The notes under the pieces were generated by a model. The model was not told where the DNA came from. It did no database searches and was given only the letters and a program-made list of their open reading frames with translations. The position numbers were made by a program, and so were the translations under genes. From Sorangium cellulosum (lineage in GTDB: Bacteria > Myxococcota_A > Polyangia > Polyangiales > Polyangiaceae): a stretch of 64,000 nt of DNA. How positions within the stretch are numbered: position 1 is the first letter of the stretch; each line of letters starts with the position of its first letter. Below, one piece after another: positions 8,955-18,940 of the stretch. Location of the stretch: the NCBI RefSeq assembly GCF_002950945.1, contig NZ_CP012673.1, positions 248,001-312,000 on the forward strand, read 5' to 3'.

Positions 8955-11263
8955 TTCCACGTAGCGAGGCCAAATTGAACACGCGAAGATGGTTGTGGGC
9001 GCTCGTCCCGGTCGTTGCGAGCGCGTGCGGAGATGCGGGCGAGCCAGAGACGGCGATGACGAGCGCGCAGGCCCTCCTGGCCGCCAAGCCGACGCTCTTT
9101 CGCTACCGCGCGATCGGCGAGGCGGGCTCGGAGATGCGGTATGCCGCCGAGCTGCCGCAGGAGGACGGGACGACGATCCTGCTCCGCCTGGAGGGGTGCC
9201 TCGAGGAGCGCGTCGTGCGCGAGCTCTTCGGCGTGAGGCGGAGCGCGATCGCCGAGCGGACCGACGTGGTCATCGACGCGACGGCGCCGATGATCGCGTG
9301 TCCGGACCGCATCGCCGCGGACGCGAGCGTCTACGCGGAGCCGAGGACGCAGGGCCTGTCGCTCCTCGAGTACCGGCTGGACGGCGAGCCCCAAGAGGCC
9401 GGGCCCGGGCGCTACTTCGTCATTCCCAACCGCTGCGGGGGGCTGATGAAGCACCTCGGGATCGCCGAGCGCGCGCGGCGCGCGCCGGCCCCTCCCCTGG
9501 GGAGCCCCGGCTGGACGCCCGATCCGGGCGCCTCGCCGATCCAGCTCTCGTGCGCGAACGAGCGCGCGACCGAGCCCTACGACGGCTGGGAGGTCCACTC
9601 GGCCTGGTTGCCGAGCGTGGAGTTCCGGTGGATGGTGCTCGTCAAGAAGGGGAATACGTCGTTCTTCGTCGAGTCGCTCGACGGGCGGCCCTACAACGAC
9701 CTCACCGACGCCGAGCGCGCCAAGGCGCTCAGCGACGTCAGGAAGCTCCTCGCCGTGCCGAGCTCGTGGGAGTCGACCGACGTCGTCCCGGAAGACGAAG
9801 AGATCCAGCCCGACATGCCGTTCTTCGATGTGTGCCTGGAGCGGTGCGGCACGGCCAGCTGGGTCCCGGCGCACAAGGTCCTGAGGGACGGCTATCTCGA
9901 GTGCGAGAGCGGCTCGCTCGATCCGAGCACCGGCGGGTGCCTGGACGGCGAGCGGAAGGGCTATACCGACCGCCTCGAGCTCAACGGGACGACGAGCCGG
10001 CGCGCGCCGCTCGGCGGCGTCACCCTGGATCTGCCCATCTGCACCGCGAGCGAGACGTGGGAGCGCCGTTTCGGCCTCTCGGGCCACGCCGACGGCGGGA
10101 CGTGGCTGACGCGGCTCATCGCGGCCTACAACGCCGGCAAGAGCGAGGGCGCGGCGCCCCGCCTGGTCTCGCTTCCGTGCCTCGTGCCGGAGCGCACGTG
10201 CTCGGTCACGCTCCGCGAGGGTGCGGACCTGTCGACCACGACCGTCGCCACCCTGACGCGGAACTGCGCGGTGGACGCCGAGGCCCTGGAGGTCCGCGTG
10301 GGCGAGCGCGCCACGGTGAGCCGGCCGCCGTTCACCCTGGACGCGGCGACGCTCCCCGCGAGGATGCGCAAGGTGCGCATGATCGGCGAGCCGGAGGGCT
10401 CGATCATCACCGTGGCGCAACCGACCTGCGGCTTCGGCACGAACACCGCGTGCACCGACGCGCAGCCGACCCTCCTGGTGCAGGGGGACCTGACGGTCGA
10501 TCTCGAGCACCTCCGGCTCGTGTCGCGCGCCCCCACGGGGAGCACCGCGGGCCCGCCGGCGCCGCTCGCGCGCGTGGGCGTGCAGGCCGCGGGCAGCGCT
10601 GCGCGAGGGCTCGTCCTGCGGGTCCGCGACGTGGTCATCGGCGGCGACACGGCGCCTTTGTTCTACAAAGGCATCGTGTTCTCGGGAGGCACGCTCGCGC
10701 TCCACAGCTCGAGCGTGCGCGCCTTCACCGACGGGGTGTCGGCCGACCGGGCGCGCGTGTCGATCGTTTCGTGGCCGGTCGCCGGGGGCCATAGCATCGA
10801 GTCGCTCGCCCAGCCTGACCTCACGACGGATGATCTCGTGGATCTCCGGGGGGATTGGCTCGGGGGCTCGGTCGCGAACTTCCGCGCGCTGACGCTCAGC
10901 GCCGACGTGCAGGCGTTCGTCGTCGGGATGCGCGTGTCAGGCCCGATGGCGGTCGCGTGGAACGACGACCGCGCGACGTGGACCGAGGACGGGCTCCTCG
11001 CGGTCGACAGCACGTTCACGAGCGCTCCCGGATACTTCGATCGCGAGTCGGTCATGCTCTCGGTGGCGGGCAGGGGCCAGCTCAACTTCGTGAACTCCAC
11101 GGTCGTCAACTTCGGACACGTGCTCCGCTGCCCCTCGCGGCTGTCGGGAGGGACGGCGAAGATCATCTTCGACAGGCCGGAGTTCGACGAGATCACGTAT
11201 GGCCTGAGGCAGGGAGCCTGCACCTTCGAATCGGCGACGCTGTGGGAGCCCACGGGCGAATAA
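8951..11263 (+). CDS. Large lipoprotein, possible beta-helix C-terminus
   Basis: The GTG at 8951 overlaps the previous stop. The N-terminus carries a lipobox (VVASAC, Cys at residue 26 from this start), so the protein should be lipid-modified; a TTG at 8975 is an alternative start giving a more standard-length signal. The 770-residue product has an N-terminal part with several Cys pairs and a C-terminal half (about 440-770) with repeated short beta strands, such as DLTVDLEHLRLVSRA and GGTLALHSSSVRAFTDG, reminiscent of right-handed beta-helix or pectate-lyase-like folds. No enzymatic signature is visible. It sits 13 bp before the next gene. Role unknown; a surface-exposed adhesin or assembly factor is possible but unproved. 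Confidence 0.75.
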   Translation: MIPRSEAKLNTRRWLWALVPVVASACGDAGEPETAMTSAQALLAAKPTLFRYRAIGEAGSEMRYAAELPQEDGTTILLRLEGCLEERVVRELFGVRRSAIAERTDVVIDATAPMIACPDRIAADASVYAEPRTQGLSLLEYRLDGEPQEAGPGRYFVIPNRCGGLMKHLGIAERARRAPAPPLGSPGWTPDPGASPIQLSCANERATEPYDGWEVHSAWLPSVEFRWMVLVKKGNTSFFVESLDGRPYNDLTDAERAKALSDVRKLLAVPSSWESTDVVPEDEEIQPDMPFFDVCLERCGTASWVPAHKVLRDGYLECESGSLDPSTGGCLDGERKGYTDRLELNGTTSRRAPLGGVTLDLPICTASETWERRFGLSGHADGGTWLTRLIAAYNAGKSEGAAPRLVSLPCLVPERTCSVTLREGADLSTTTVATLTRNCAVDAEALEVRVGERATVSRPPFTLDAATLPARMRKVRMIGEPEGSIITVAQPTCGFGTNTACTDAQPTLLVQGDLTVDLEHLRLVSRAPTGSTAGPPAPLARVGVQAAGSAARGLVLRVRDVVIGGDTAPLFYKGIVFSGGTLALHSSSVRAFTDGVSADRARVSIVSWPVAGGHSIESLAQPDLTTDDLVDLRGDWLGGSVANFRALTLSADVQAFVVGMRVSGPMAVAWNDDRATWTEDGLLAVDSTFTSAPGYFDRESVMLSVAGRGQLNFVNSTVVNFGHVLRCPSRLSGGTAKIIFDRPEFDEITYGLRQGACTFESATLWEPTGE

Positions 11264-11276
11264 GGCGAGAAGGACC

Positions 11277-12410
11277 ATGACAAAAAGGAAGAGAATCGTC
11301 GCCGCGGCCGCGGCGGTGGGGGTCGTGTCGCTTGCGCTCTCGCTCGCGTACCTCGTGCTGCGCCGCGCCGAGCGCGACCGGGGGGTCGATCTCGAGCTCG
11401 CGCAGTCGGTGAGCGCCGACTTCGGGGCGCGCGTCGAGGAGCTCTTGAAGCCTTACCTGAAGGCGCAGCCGGGCGTGCGCGTGCGCGTGACCTACAGGCC
11501 CCGCGCGGCCGAGGAGGGCCTCTCGGGGGCCCGAGGCGCGCACCTCGTCCTGCGCCCCTTCGAGCCGGCGGAGGCGGACAAGGTCGCGCCGCTCTTCGCC
11601 GCGGACTACGCGGTGCTCGCGTATGACCGCAGCCGCGTCGCCGAGCCGCCGGCGAGCTTTCCGGATCTCGTGACGCAGGCGCTCGCGCTGAAGGCGAAGG
11701 GCGATGTGGCGTATGGCCTCGCGCTCCCCGAGGAGACCCATCCCCTCCTCCCGTTCTTCTCGGACGTCTTCTGGCCTGCCGCGCCGCCGCACGAGGCGAA
11801 CGCGGCCGCGAAGGAGGCCTTCACGCTCCTCGGCGATCTGCGCTTCACGTACGGCCTCTCGCCTCACGCGTGCACGTCGGACTGCGCGGCAAGCCTGCTC
11901 GCGGAGGGGCAGGTCCCGTTCGCGGTCCTCGGCGAGTGGCGGATCCCCGAGCTCCGGCGCGCGCTCGGCGAGCGCCTCGGCGTGGCGCCGCTGCCGTCGC
12001 TCTCGCGCGGGGGGCCGCCGCTCAGGAGCGTGCGGCGCACGTACGGCGTGGAGCGCGCGCCGGCGCTGAAGGATCGCGAGGCGAGCGCCGCGGACGGCGT
12101 TGTCGCCTACCTCCGCGGCGAGGGGCAGAAGCGCGTCTTCGCGGCGCTCGGAAAGCTGCCGCTCGCGGAGCCGCCGGGCGCGGCCGATGGCGCCGCGGAG
12201 GCGCCGGCGCCCGCGCAGGTGGAGGAGGAGGGCGCGCTGCGCGCGCCGGCGGTCTCGGTGGGCTGGGCGAGCGTGCGCGCCATGGAGGCGGCGCTCGCCC
12301 CGCTCTGGGCGGAGTTCGCCGACGGGCGCATCGGCGCGGAAGGCGCCGCGCGCGCGCTCGTCGAGCAGGTCATGGAGGATTCCTCGTCAGAAGGAGTGAA
12401 TGCGCAATGA
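11277..12410 (+). CDS. Membrane-anchored solute-binding-protein-like protein
   Basis: ATG 11277 lies just after AGGCGAGAAGGA. Residues 1-35 (TKRKRIV followed by a hydrophobic helix ending LAYLVLRRAE) form an uncleaved N-terminal anchor rather than a clear signal peptide. The rest resembles an extracellular solute-binding protein of the ABC type: a lobe with AADYAVLAYDRSRV and FPDLV, the stretch YGLALPEETHPLLPFFSDVF, and a later GEWRIPEL; these resemble motifs of family-1 binding proteins that bind sugars. No permease or ATPase genes are next to it, so a scavenging transporter is unlikely and a co-opted ligand-sensing role is an inference. Its TGA overlaps the ATG of the first Rhs-type lipoprotein gene (AATGA). 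Confidence 0.6.
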   Translation: MTKRKRIVAAAAAVGVVSLALSLAYLVLRRAERDRGVDLELAQSVSADFGARVEELLKPYLKAQPGVRVRVTYRPRAAEEGLSGARGAHLVLRPFEPAEADKVAPLFAADYAVLAYDRSRVAEPPASFPDLVTQALALKAKGDVAYGLALPEETHPLLPFFSDVFWPAAPPHEANAAAKEAFTLLGDLRFTYGLSPHACTSDCAASLLAEGQVPFAVLGEWRIPELRRALGERLGVAPLPSLSRGGPPLRSVRRTYGVERAPALKDREASAADGVVAYLRGEGQKRVFAALGKLPLAEPPGAADGAAEAPAPAQVEEEGALRAPAVSVGWASVRAMEAALAPLWAEFADGRIGAEGAARALVEQVMEDSSSEGVNAQ

Positions 12411-15400
12411 AGCGAAGGATATTATGGTCTGGCGGTCTAGCTTTCGTGCTGGCCGCCTGCGGGGGCAATGCGCCCGAGGACGACGTGACGAACTCCGAGG
12501 AGGAGCTTACAAGTCCGGCGTTATCAGCGGGCGCGTCGCCCAGCGATGTCTCGGCGCTGGCGCCGCGGCCTGGGCTCGACGTCACGGTTTCGCCGGAGCG
12601 CGGTGAGCTCTTGGCGAGCCTTGCGTTTCCGACCTTGCCGTCGCGCGCCTCCTCCGGTGCGGCGCTGGCGCTGTCGTATGGGTCGGTGCCCGCCGACCTC
12701 TCGCAAGGGTTCGGGGTGGGGTTCAGCCTGAGCGTGCCGTCGATCGAGATGACGACGGACTGGGGTGTACCGTACCGTGGCCGCGAGGCGGACACGCAGG
12801 ACGTGACGGCGCGTCTGTCGCTGGGCGCGGAGCGTCTGATCTGGGTGAAGAAGGAGACGGTGAGCGGCAAGACGAGGATCGAATACCGACTCGACGCCTC
12901 GGCGTCGACCGTTCGGCTCTACCGGTATCCGCAAGGCGGTACCGTGACGATGCGCGACGCGTCGGGCGCATTGCAAAGCGTGGCGTTCACCGGGTTCGAG
13001 GTGGTGTATCCGGACGGCCGGCGGGAGATCTACAGCGAGGACGCGAGCGTCGCAGAGGGGGTGGCGGTCACGTCGGGGTTCTTCCCGACGCGGTGGCCGC
13101 TGTTGCACGTCATTTCGCCGACGGGCGACGCGGTGTCGTACGAGTACACGAAGGCGGGAGAGCGCTCGTATCTCAGGAGCGTGCGCTTCGCCGGCGGGCG
13201 CTCGGTGTACAGCTTGGAGTCGGTGCCGCGGAGCGAAGGGCGGGTGAGCCACCTGATGGGCTATCCGCAGGGGCCGGGGCAGCTAACCACGAAGCTCACG
13301 GCGAGCTTCGACGGCGAGCCGATGTACACGTGGTGCTTCGTGCACGCGGTGCACGGCGAGAGCGGCCCGGAGATCGTGACGCATTCGGATTGTCAGGCGC
13401 TGGCGAGCGAAGACTTCGAGGCTGACCGGCAGCGCGTGGCGGCCGCGCTGAGCCGCGAGAGCAAGCTTTTGGGGGTGTATCGGTTCGGGCGCGGCCAGGT
13501 GCCGTTCGACCGGTCAGCGCTCGCAGAGCCGCTGATCCGGTTCCGGTACACGGCGTGGGGAGCGGACGACATCACCGGCCACGAGCTGGTCTATGACATG
13601 GACGTGCCGGACGTGTTCGGCTTCGGGCCGAGCGGTGGCTCCGAGCTGATGGACATCAACTCGGACGGCCTCGCGGACATCGTGCGGTATTCGGCGCGCG
13701 AGGGGACGAGCGTGCCGGCGTACAACGGCGGTGATCTCGCGGAGGCGAGCCTGTTCACGACCAGCGGCGCGCCGCTGACCGTGGAGCGAACTATCGGCGG
13801 GGTGTCGCGGAGCGACGTCCCGCGGTTCGACGCGGCGGCGCAGGCGACGAGCGTGTTTCTCTCGGGCGACTTCGACGGCGACGGTCGAACGGACCTGGTG
13901 CAGGCGACGGCGTCGGGGACGCGAACGGAGCTGGCGCACTACGCGGGCCGCGCAGATCGGGCGCGGCCGTTTGCGGCCGCGGCGAGCTCGACGGTGGTGG
14001 AGGTCGAGCTCTCGCGGTTTGCGCGCGGCCGGACGCAGGCGGTAGACCTGAACGCCGACGGCAAGGCGGACCTGCTCACGACGGTGGCTGGATCGACGGA
14101 CAGCACGTGGACAGCGTTCATCAACGTGACGCAGCCGGGCGCCAGCGCGCTGTCGTTCAAGCCGCTCGTGGGGTTGACGTTCCCGTACCGGCAGGGAGCG
14201 GGGACGGAGCTCGACAACCCGGCGTATCGCTTCCTGGACGCGAATGGCGACGGGCTGACCGACTTTGCGGTGATCCGGTCGAGCGGCGCCGGAGAGAAGG
14301 GCATCTGCGTCTACGAGAACCAGGGGAAGGTGACGGCGTATTCCGTAGGCTCGACGTCGGTGGCGAAGCTTCAGGCGGGATCGCTCTTGTTCGGGGACCC
14401 GAGCGCGAATGACCCCGTGTGCGCGCAGGGCCGCTTCGTGTCGGTGCCAGGGCTCTCGTCGAGCCAGAACATCAATGCGATGTGGCTGATCGACGTCAAC
14501 GGCGACAGCGACATGGACCTGGTCAACGTGACGGCGGCGGCCAACGAGCTCGGCGTCTGGCTCGGACAAGGGGAGGAGGGCTTCGCCGCCGAGCGGCGGG
14601 TGCCGCTGGACGAAGGGGTGTCCGTCGATCCGGAGAACAAGTGGAACACCCAGGTCCTGGATATCGACGCCGACGGCGCGGAGGAGATCCTCGTCTACGA
14701 GCGGAACGCGGGCGGAGGTCGAATCAAGGTCATCGACTTCAATCGAGACGGTGTGAAGAACCGGATTGGCCCAGACCTCTTGTCGGAGGTCGAGGAGGGC
14801 CCGGGGCTCAAGCACGCCGTGCAGTACGCGACGAGCACGGATGAGAGGATCCGCGACGCGCGCCGCTTCGGTCGGGACGACGCGCGCGCGCGGGCGCTGC
14901 CGTATCCGGTGACGCTGGTGAAGCGGCACCTGACGGCGGTGGGGGACGAGGCGCCGCGGGCGCGGGAATTTCAGTACCATGCGCCGTACTTCAACGAACG
15001 AGAGCGCAACTTCGCGGGCTTCGGGCAATGCGAGGAGCTCGATGTTGGCGACGACAGCTCGGCGAGCGTCGTTCGCCGGCGCGTTTACCAGGTGGCGTTG
15101 GCGGCTGCGCCGGTGAGGCGCTTCTTCGCTGGCAAGCTGCGCACCGAGGAGATCTTCGAGCCGCGGCTGATAGGCGCGCAGGCGGCGCGGATCGCGGCGC
15201 GCGCGGGCAAGTGGCCGAGCGGCATCGAGGGGGCCTCGCAGACGGCGGAGACCTGGAGCGAGGAGCCGTACGAGGTGGCGGCGCTGCTCGGGGTGCGCGA
15301 GGAAACATGGGCCCTGGTGCCGCCGGCGCCCGGCCCGAAGACGCCGGCGTTTTTGCGACAGGCGAGCACGCGGGACGTGCAGTGCAGCGGGACGGGCTGC

Positions 15401-18400
15401 GCGCCCGCATGCGCCACGGGGCCGTGCGCCGAGGCGGCGACCGTGACGCAGACCTTGACGTACGACACGGCCTACAACCGGCTTGTCCGAAGGGAGCAGT
15501 CGCTGTCCGCGGTCGCCGGGCCGAACGGGACGGAGGTGCCCGCGCGGAGCTACGTGGGCACCTATGCGTACGACGCGGGCTGGGAGGCGCGCGGCGTGCT
15601 CACGGCCGTGCGGGAAGAGACGCTGCTCGCGGGGCCGTCAGGGCGGGTGCTGCAGAGGACGTCCTATGAATACGGGTCCGACGTCCCGCTGCCAGTGCGC
15701 GTGACTCAACCTCTCCTCGTCGACGCGGAAGCGCTCGCCGGCCTGCCCGCGGCGGTGAGCGCGCCGCTCTTGGCGCCGCGCACCCAGGTCCAGACGTATC
15801 GCTACGACGCCTTCGGCAACGTGGTGCAGACCTCGGACGCGCTCGGGCTCCGGGGCACGAACGTCTACGATACGACCGGCGTCTTGCTGGTCGAGACGCG
15901 GAACGCCCTCGGCCACGCGACGCAGTACTGCTACGGCACAGCGGGTTGCGCGCTGACCGTGCTCGCCCCGCGGGCCGAGGGGGTCGTCCCAGCGCGGAGC
16001 TTCTTGCCCACGCACCTCAGGACGCCGCAGGGCGACGTGGAGCTCACCGAGTACGACGCGCGCCATCGTCCCGTACGCACGGCGCGCTCGAGCGGCGCAG
16101 AGAGCCGCTACGCCTACCGCGACGCGGGCGCAGCGGCCCCCGCGCTGGTCCGCATCACCGAGCGGCGCGCGGCGGAGGAGGTGGAGAGCGCGCTCATCGA
16201 GCGACTGGCCGCCTTCCGGGCGGACGGGCTGTCCCTCGGTCAGGCCGTGGAGCACGAGGCCGGCGGCGCGCGCGTCGTCGCGTTCGACCGCTACGGGCGC
16301 CGCGGTCAGCCGGTCTTCGAGGCACTCCCGTACTCCAGCGAGGTGGGCATCGGCGCGGCCTTCGACGCGGGGCGCTTCCCCTCGCCCGACGCGACAGCGC
16401 GCGGCACGACCAACGCTTACGACGCGCTCGGGCGGGTTGTCACCCGCATCGACGCCGCGGGTCTTGTGACGCGGATCGCGGTTGAGCCTTGGGGCCAGCG
16501 CGTCGAGGAGGAGCGTGGCGGCGGCGCAGCGCGCGTCGAGACGCGCCTCACCGTGGGGCGTGGCGGCGAGGTCTTCGCGATCGTCGACGAGCTCAACCAG
16601 GTGCATCGCTATGAGCGCGACGAGCGCGGGAGCCTTCGCGCCGTCGCACTCGCGGGGACCGGGACGCCGCGCCGCATGGCCTACGACTCGGCGGGCAACC
16701 TTGTGATGATGTCGCTCTCCGGGGGCCTCACGCGCCTATGGGCCCGCGACGCGCGCGGGCGGGCGACGGAGGTGCGCACGTGGGATCGAGCGTTCGCGGC
16801 GTGGGAGAGCGTCGAGATGGCGTACGACGCGCAGAACCGCCCGACGGACGTCTTCGCTTCCTCGTCGTCGCGCCCGGAGGGCTGGGATGATCGCTCGTTC
16901 GTTTACGATGCTCGAGAAGGGGAAGACCAGCGCCCCGAGCTCATCGGGCACCTCGTCGAGGTGACGACCTCCGATCGGGTGAGCGGGCAGCGCGTCCAGG
17001 AGTCCTTCACGTACGAGCTTGACGGGCGGATAAGCGGCCGGCAGATAGCGCTCGATGCCGGGGACACCCGCCGCGACTACGAGGAACGGTGGACGTACGG
17101 CCTCGACGGGACGGTCGCCTCGTACCGCGATCCGTTCGGCAACATGCTGTCGTTCACGCGGACGCCATGGGGCGCGCTCTCGTCGATCGCGTGGTCAGCC
17201 GGCGGGCGCGCGGCCGCTCCGCTCATGACGGAGATCGGCTATGACCGGCGCGGTCAGCTCGCGAGCTACCGCGTCCCGTCCACCGGCCTGCACCGGGAGC
17301 TCGGCTATGATCCGAGCTCGGGGCTGCTCACGCACCTTAAGGCGTGCGTGGGCGACGGGGCGGATCCGTGCGCGCTCGGGCCCCTGCAGGACGTGGCCTA
17401 TGACCGCCGCGCGGATGGCCGCGTCATCGCTGCGCGCGCCAGCACCCCGCGCGCGGCGGCTTCGGATACTGCGTCGTACACGTACAGCGCGCGCGGCGAG
17501 CTCCTCGGGGCCGTCATGGCGGGTGTAACGCACACGTATACGTATACGCCCGCGGGCAAGGTCGCGTCGTTCGGGGAGGGCGCCCAGGCACAGCCGTTCC
17601 TCGACGAGGAGGGGAGCGATGCGCTGCCGCTGCCCGAAGAGGGGAATGGCCAACGCGACAGCTTCGGGCGGCTCAGCGCGTTCGAGAGGTTCCGCAACGC
17701 CGAGTACGACCCCTGGGGCCGACTGCGGCGGGTCGAGGTCGACGGCGGCGTCTTGGTGTACGGCTACGATGCCGCCGGCGAGAGGCTCTCCAAGCGGCTG
17801 CTCCGCCGCGAGGGGGATCGGGAGGTTCCGGCGTCGCTCGTCGTGTATCCGACGCGGACGACGCGTGACGACGGCGTGGAGCGCCAGAGCCTCTTCCGCC
17901 TCGGAGGCCACCGCGCCGTGCTCCTTGTCAACGAGGCGCGCGTGCTCTCGCTCATCGACGACCAGCACTGGGTCGTCCAGCGCGTGGTTGACGAGCGCGG
18001 CGAGACGGTCCTCTCGGCCGACACGACGCCGTTCGGATCGCTCGCGCGCGACGCCCAGACATCGGCCACGGAGCTCGCCAGCACCGAGCTCGTTCTCGGC
18101 TTTACCGGCCAGCTCCGCGATCCCGACACGGGGCTCGTCCACATGGGGGCGCGCGACTACGTCCCAGCGCTCGCGAGCTTCGCGACGCCCGACCCCTATG
18201 CGCTCGGCGAGCCCGAGCTCTGCGCGAGGAGCCTGCTCGATTGTCACCCCTACGCCTACGCGGACCACGACCCGGTGAACTTCACCGATGAGTCGGGCCT
18301 CATGCCCCTCTTCACACAGAGAAGCTCACGGAGACAGCAGCGGCACCAGCAGCGGCAGACGGAGCGGATCCGGCAGTGGGCCGACGAATCTATAGGACCA

Positions 18401-18940
18401 CCGAGCAGGTTGAGGAACGTTCAGGAATTGCCCCAAAGGCCGGGGCCCGTGTACACGACCGAGTCACCCGCGCCCCCCGGGCAAACGCAGCTTTTTGAAG
18501 AGATGGATCGGCTTCGTATTGCAAATCGTTCTCTTGCCGCGTTCATGGATAACAGGAACCAAAGCAGACACGTCCACTTTCAGTGGGGCATCAACAGCGC
18601 TGGGCATGTGCTTATCCAACGCTCACGCAACAGTGGGAACCCAGCGACGCCTAGCGGTCTGGCTACTGAACAGCGCATCGGCGGTCGATTCGATCGCCAG
18701 AACGACCAAAACTACAGGTACGTCATGAGCAATAACTCCCACTTCAGCAGGGCTGCCACCCGCGCCGACGGAATAGGCGTGGGCATAATTCCATTGGGAA
18801 ACGCGTACGCGGTATTGCGGGAATTGGGCGCCGACATGACCGGTATCGAAGTGCAGGACGTGGTGACGGACCGAGAGGCCACTCCGCCAATGTATGAGAC
18901 GCCGACCCCGCCAGAATATCCGCCGCCGCCGGCATACTAA
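12407..18940 (+). CDS. SpvB/FG-GAP/Rhs lipoprotein, copy 1
   Basis: ATG 12407 overlaps the previous stop and follows GAAGGAG. The 2,177-residue product starts with a lipoprotein signal (LAAC, Cys18). Residues about 45-110 resemble the SpvB/TcB N-terminal domain (LDVTVSPERGELLASLAF, GFGVGFSLSVPSI). About 410-760 hold at least six Ca-binding FG-GAP/VCBS motifs (DINSDGLAD, DFDGDGRTD, DLNADGKAD, DANGDGLTD, DVNGDSDMD, DIDADGAEE). From about 1000 to 1960 come YD/Rhs repeats ending with the core box (RDPDTGLVHMGARDY, HDPVNFTDESGL). After residue about 1964 a unique, less GC-rich tip of about 210 residues begins, ending in a proline-rich tail (TPTPPEYPPPPAY). The family is known from Tc toxin B/C subunits and Rhs effectors; export as a lipoprotein is the odd part. 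The tip matches no toxin I recognise. Confidence 0.9.
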   Translation: MKRRILWSGGLAFVLAACGGNAPEDDVTNSEEELTSPALSAGASPSDVSALAPRPGLDVTVSPERGELLASLAFPTLPSRASSGAALALSYGSVPADLSQGFGVGFSLSVPSIEMTTDWGVPYRGREADTQDVTARLSLGAERLIWVKKETVSGKTRIEYRLDASASTVRLYRYPQGGTVTMRDASGALQSVAFTGFEVVYPDGRREIYSEDASVAEGVAVTSGFFPTRWPLLHVISPTGDAVSYEYTKAGERSYLRSVRFAGGRSVYSLESVPRSEGRVSHLMGYPQGPGQLTTKLTASFDGEPMYTWCFVHAVHGESGPEIVTHSDCQALASEDFEADRQRVAAALSRESKLLGVYRFGRGQVPFDRSALAEPLIRFRYTAWGADDITGHELVYDMDVPDVFGFGPSGGSELMDINSDGLADIVRYSAREGTSVPAYNGGDLAEASLFTTSGAPLTVERTIGGVSRSDVPRFDAAAQATSVFLSGDFDGDGRTDLVQATASGTRTELAHYAGRADRARPFAAAASSTVVEVELSRFARGRTQAVDLNADGKADLLTTVAGSTDSTWTAFINVTQPGASALSFKPLVGLTFPYRQGAGTELDNPAYRFLDANGDGLTDFAVIRSSGAGEKGICVYENQGKVTAYSVGSTSVAKLQAGSLLFGDPSANDPVCAQGRFVSVPGLSSSQNINAMWLIDVNGDSDMDLVNVTAAANELGVWLGQGEEGFAAERRVPLDEGVSVDPENKWNTQVLDIDADGAEEILVYERNAGGGRIKVIDFNRDGVKNRIGPDLLSEVEEGPGLKHAVQYATSTDERIRDARRFGRDDARARALPYPVTLVKRHLTAVGDEAPRAREFQYHAPYFNERERNFAGFGQCEELDVGDDSSASVVRRRVYQVALAAAPVRRFFAGKLRTEEIFEPRLIGAQAARIAARAGKWPSGIEGASQTAETWSEEPYEVAALLGVREETWALVPPAPGPKTPAFLRQASTRDVQCSGTGCAPACATGPCAEAATVTQTLTYDTAYNRLVRREQSLSAVAGPNGTEVPARSYVGTYAYDAGWEARGVLTAVREETLLAGPSGRVLQRTSYEYGSDVPLPVRVTQPLLVDAEALAGLPAAVSAPLLAPRTQVQTYRYDAFGNVVQTSDALGLRGTNVYDTTGVLLVETRNALGHATQYCYGTAGCALTVLAPRAEGVVPARSFLPTHLRTPQGDVELTEYDARHRPVRTARSSGAESRYAYRDAGAAAPALVRITERRAAEEVESALIERLAAFRADGLSLGQAVEHEAGGARVVAFDRYGRRGQPVFEALPYSSEVGIGAAFDAGRFPSPDATARGTTNAYDALGRVVTRIDAAGLVTRIAVEPWGQRVEEERGGGAARVETRLTVGRGGEVFAIVDELNQVHRYERDERGSLRAVALAGTGTPRRMAYDSAGNLVMMSLSGGLTRLWARDARGRATEVRTWDRAFAAWESVEMAYDAQNRPTDVFASSSSRPEGWDDRSFVYDAREGEDQRPELIGHLVEVTTSDRVSGQRVQESFTYELDGRISGRQIALDAGDTRRDYEERWTYGLDGTVASYRDPFGNMLSFTRTPWGALSSIAWSAGGRAAAPLMTEIGYDRRGQLASYRVPSTGLHRELGYDPSSGLLTHLKACVGDGADPCALGPLQDVAYDRRADGRVIAARASTPRAAASDTASYTYSARGELLGAVMAGVTHTYTYTPAGKVASFGEGAQAQPFLDEEGSDALPLPEEGNGQRDSFGRLSAFERFRNAEYDPWGRLRRVEVDGGVLVYGYDAAGERLSKRLLRREGDREVPASLVVYPTRTTRDDGVERQSLFRLGGHRAVLLVNEARVLSLIDDQHWVVQRVVDERGETVLSADTTPFGSLARDAQTSATELASTELVLGFTGQLRDPDTGLVHMGARDYVPALASFATPDPYALGEPELCARSLLDCHPYAYADHDPVNFTDESGLMPLFTQRSSRRQQRHQQRQTERIRQWADESIGPPSRLRNVQELPQRPGPVYTTESPAPPGQTQLFEEMDRLRIANRSLAAFMDNRNQSRHVHFQWGINSAGHVLIQRSRNSGNPATPSGLATEQRIGGRFDRQNDQNYRYVMSNNSHFSRAATRADGIGVGIIPLGNAYAVLRELGADMTGIEVQDVVTDREATPPMYETPTPPEYPPPPAY

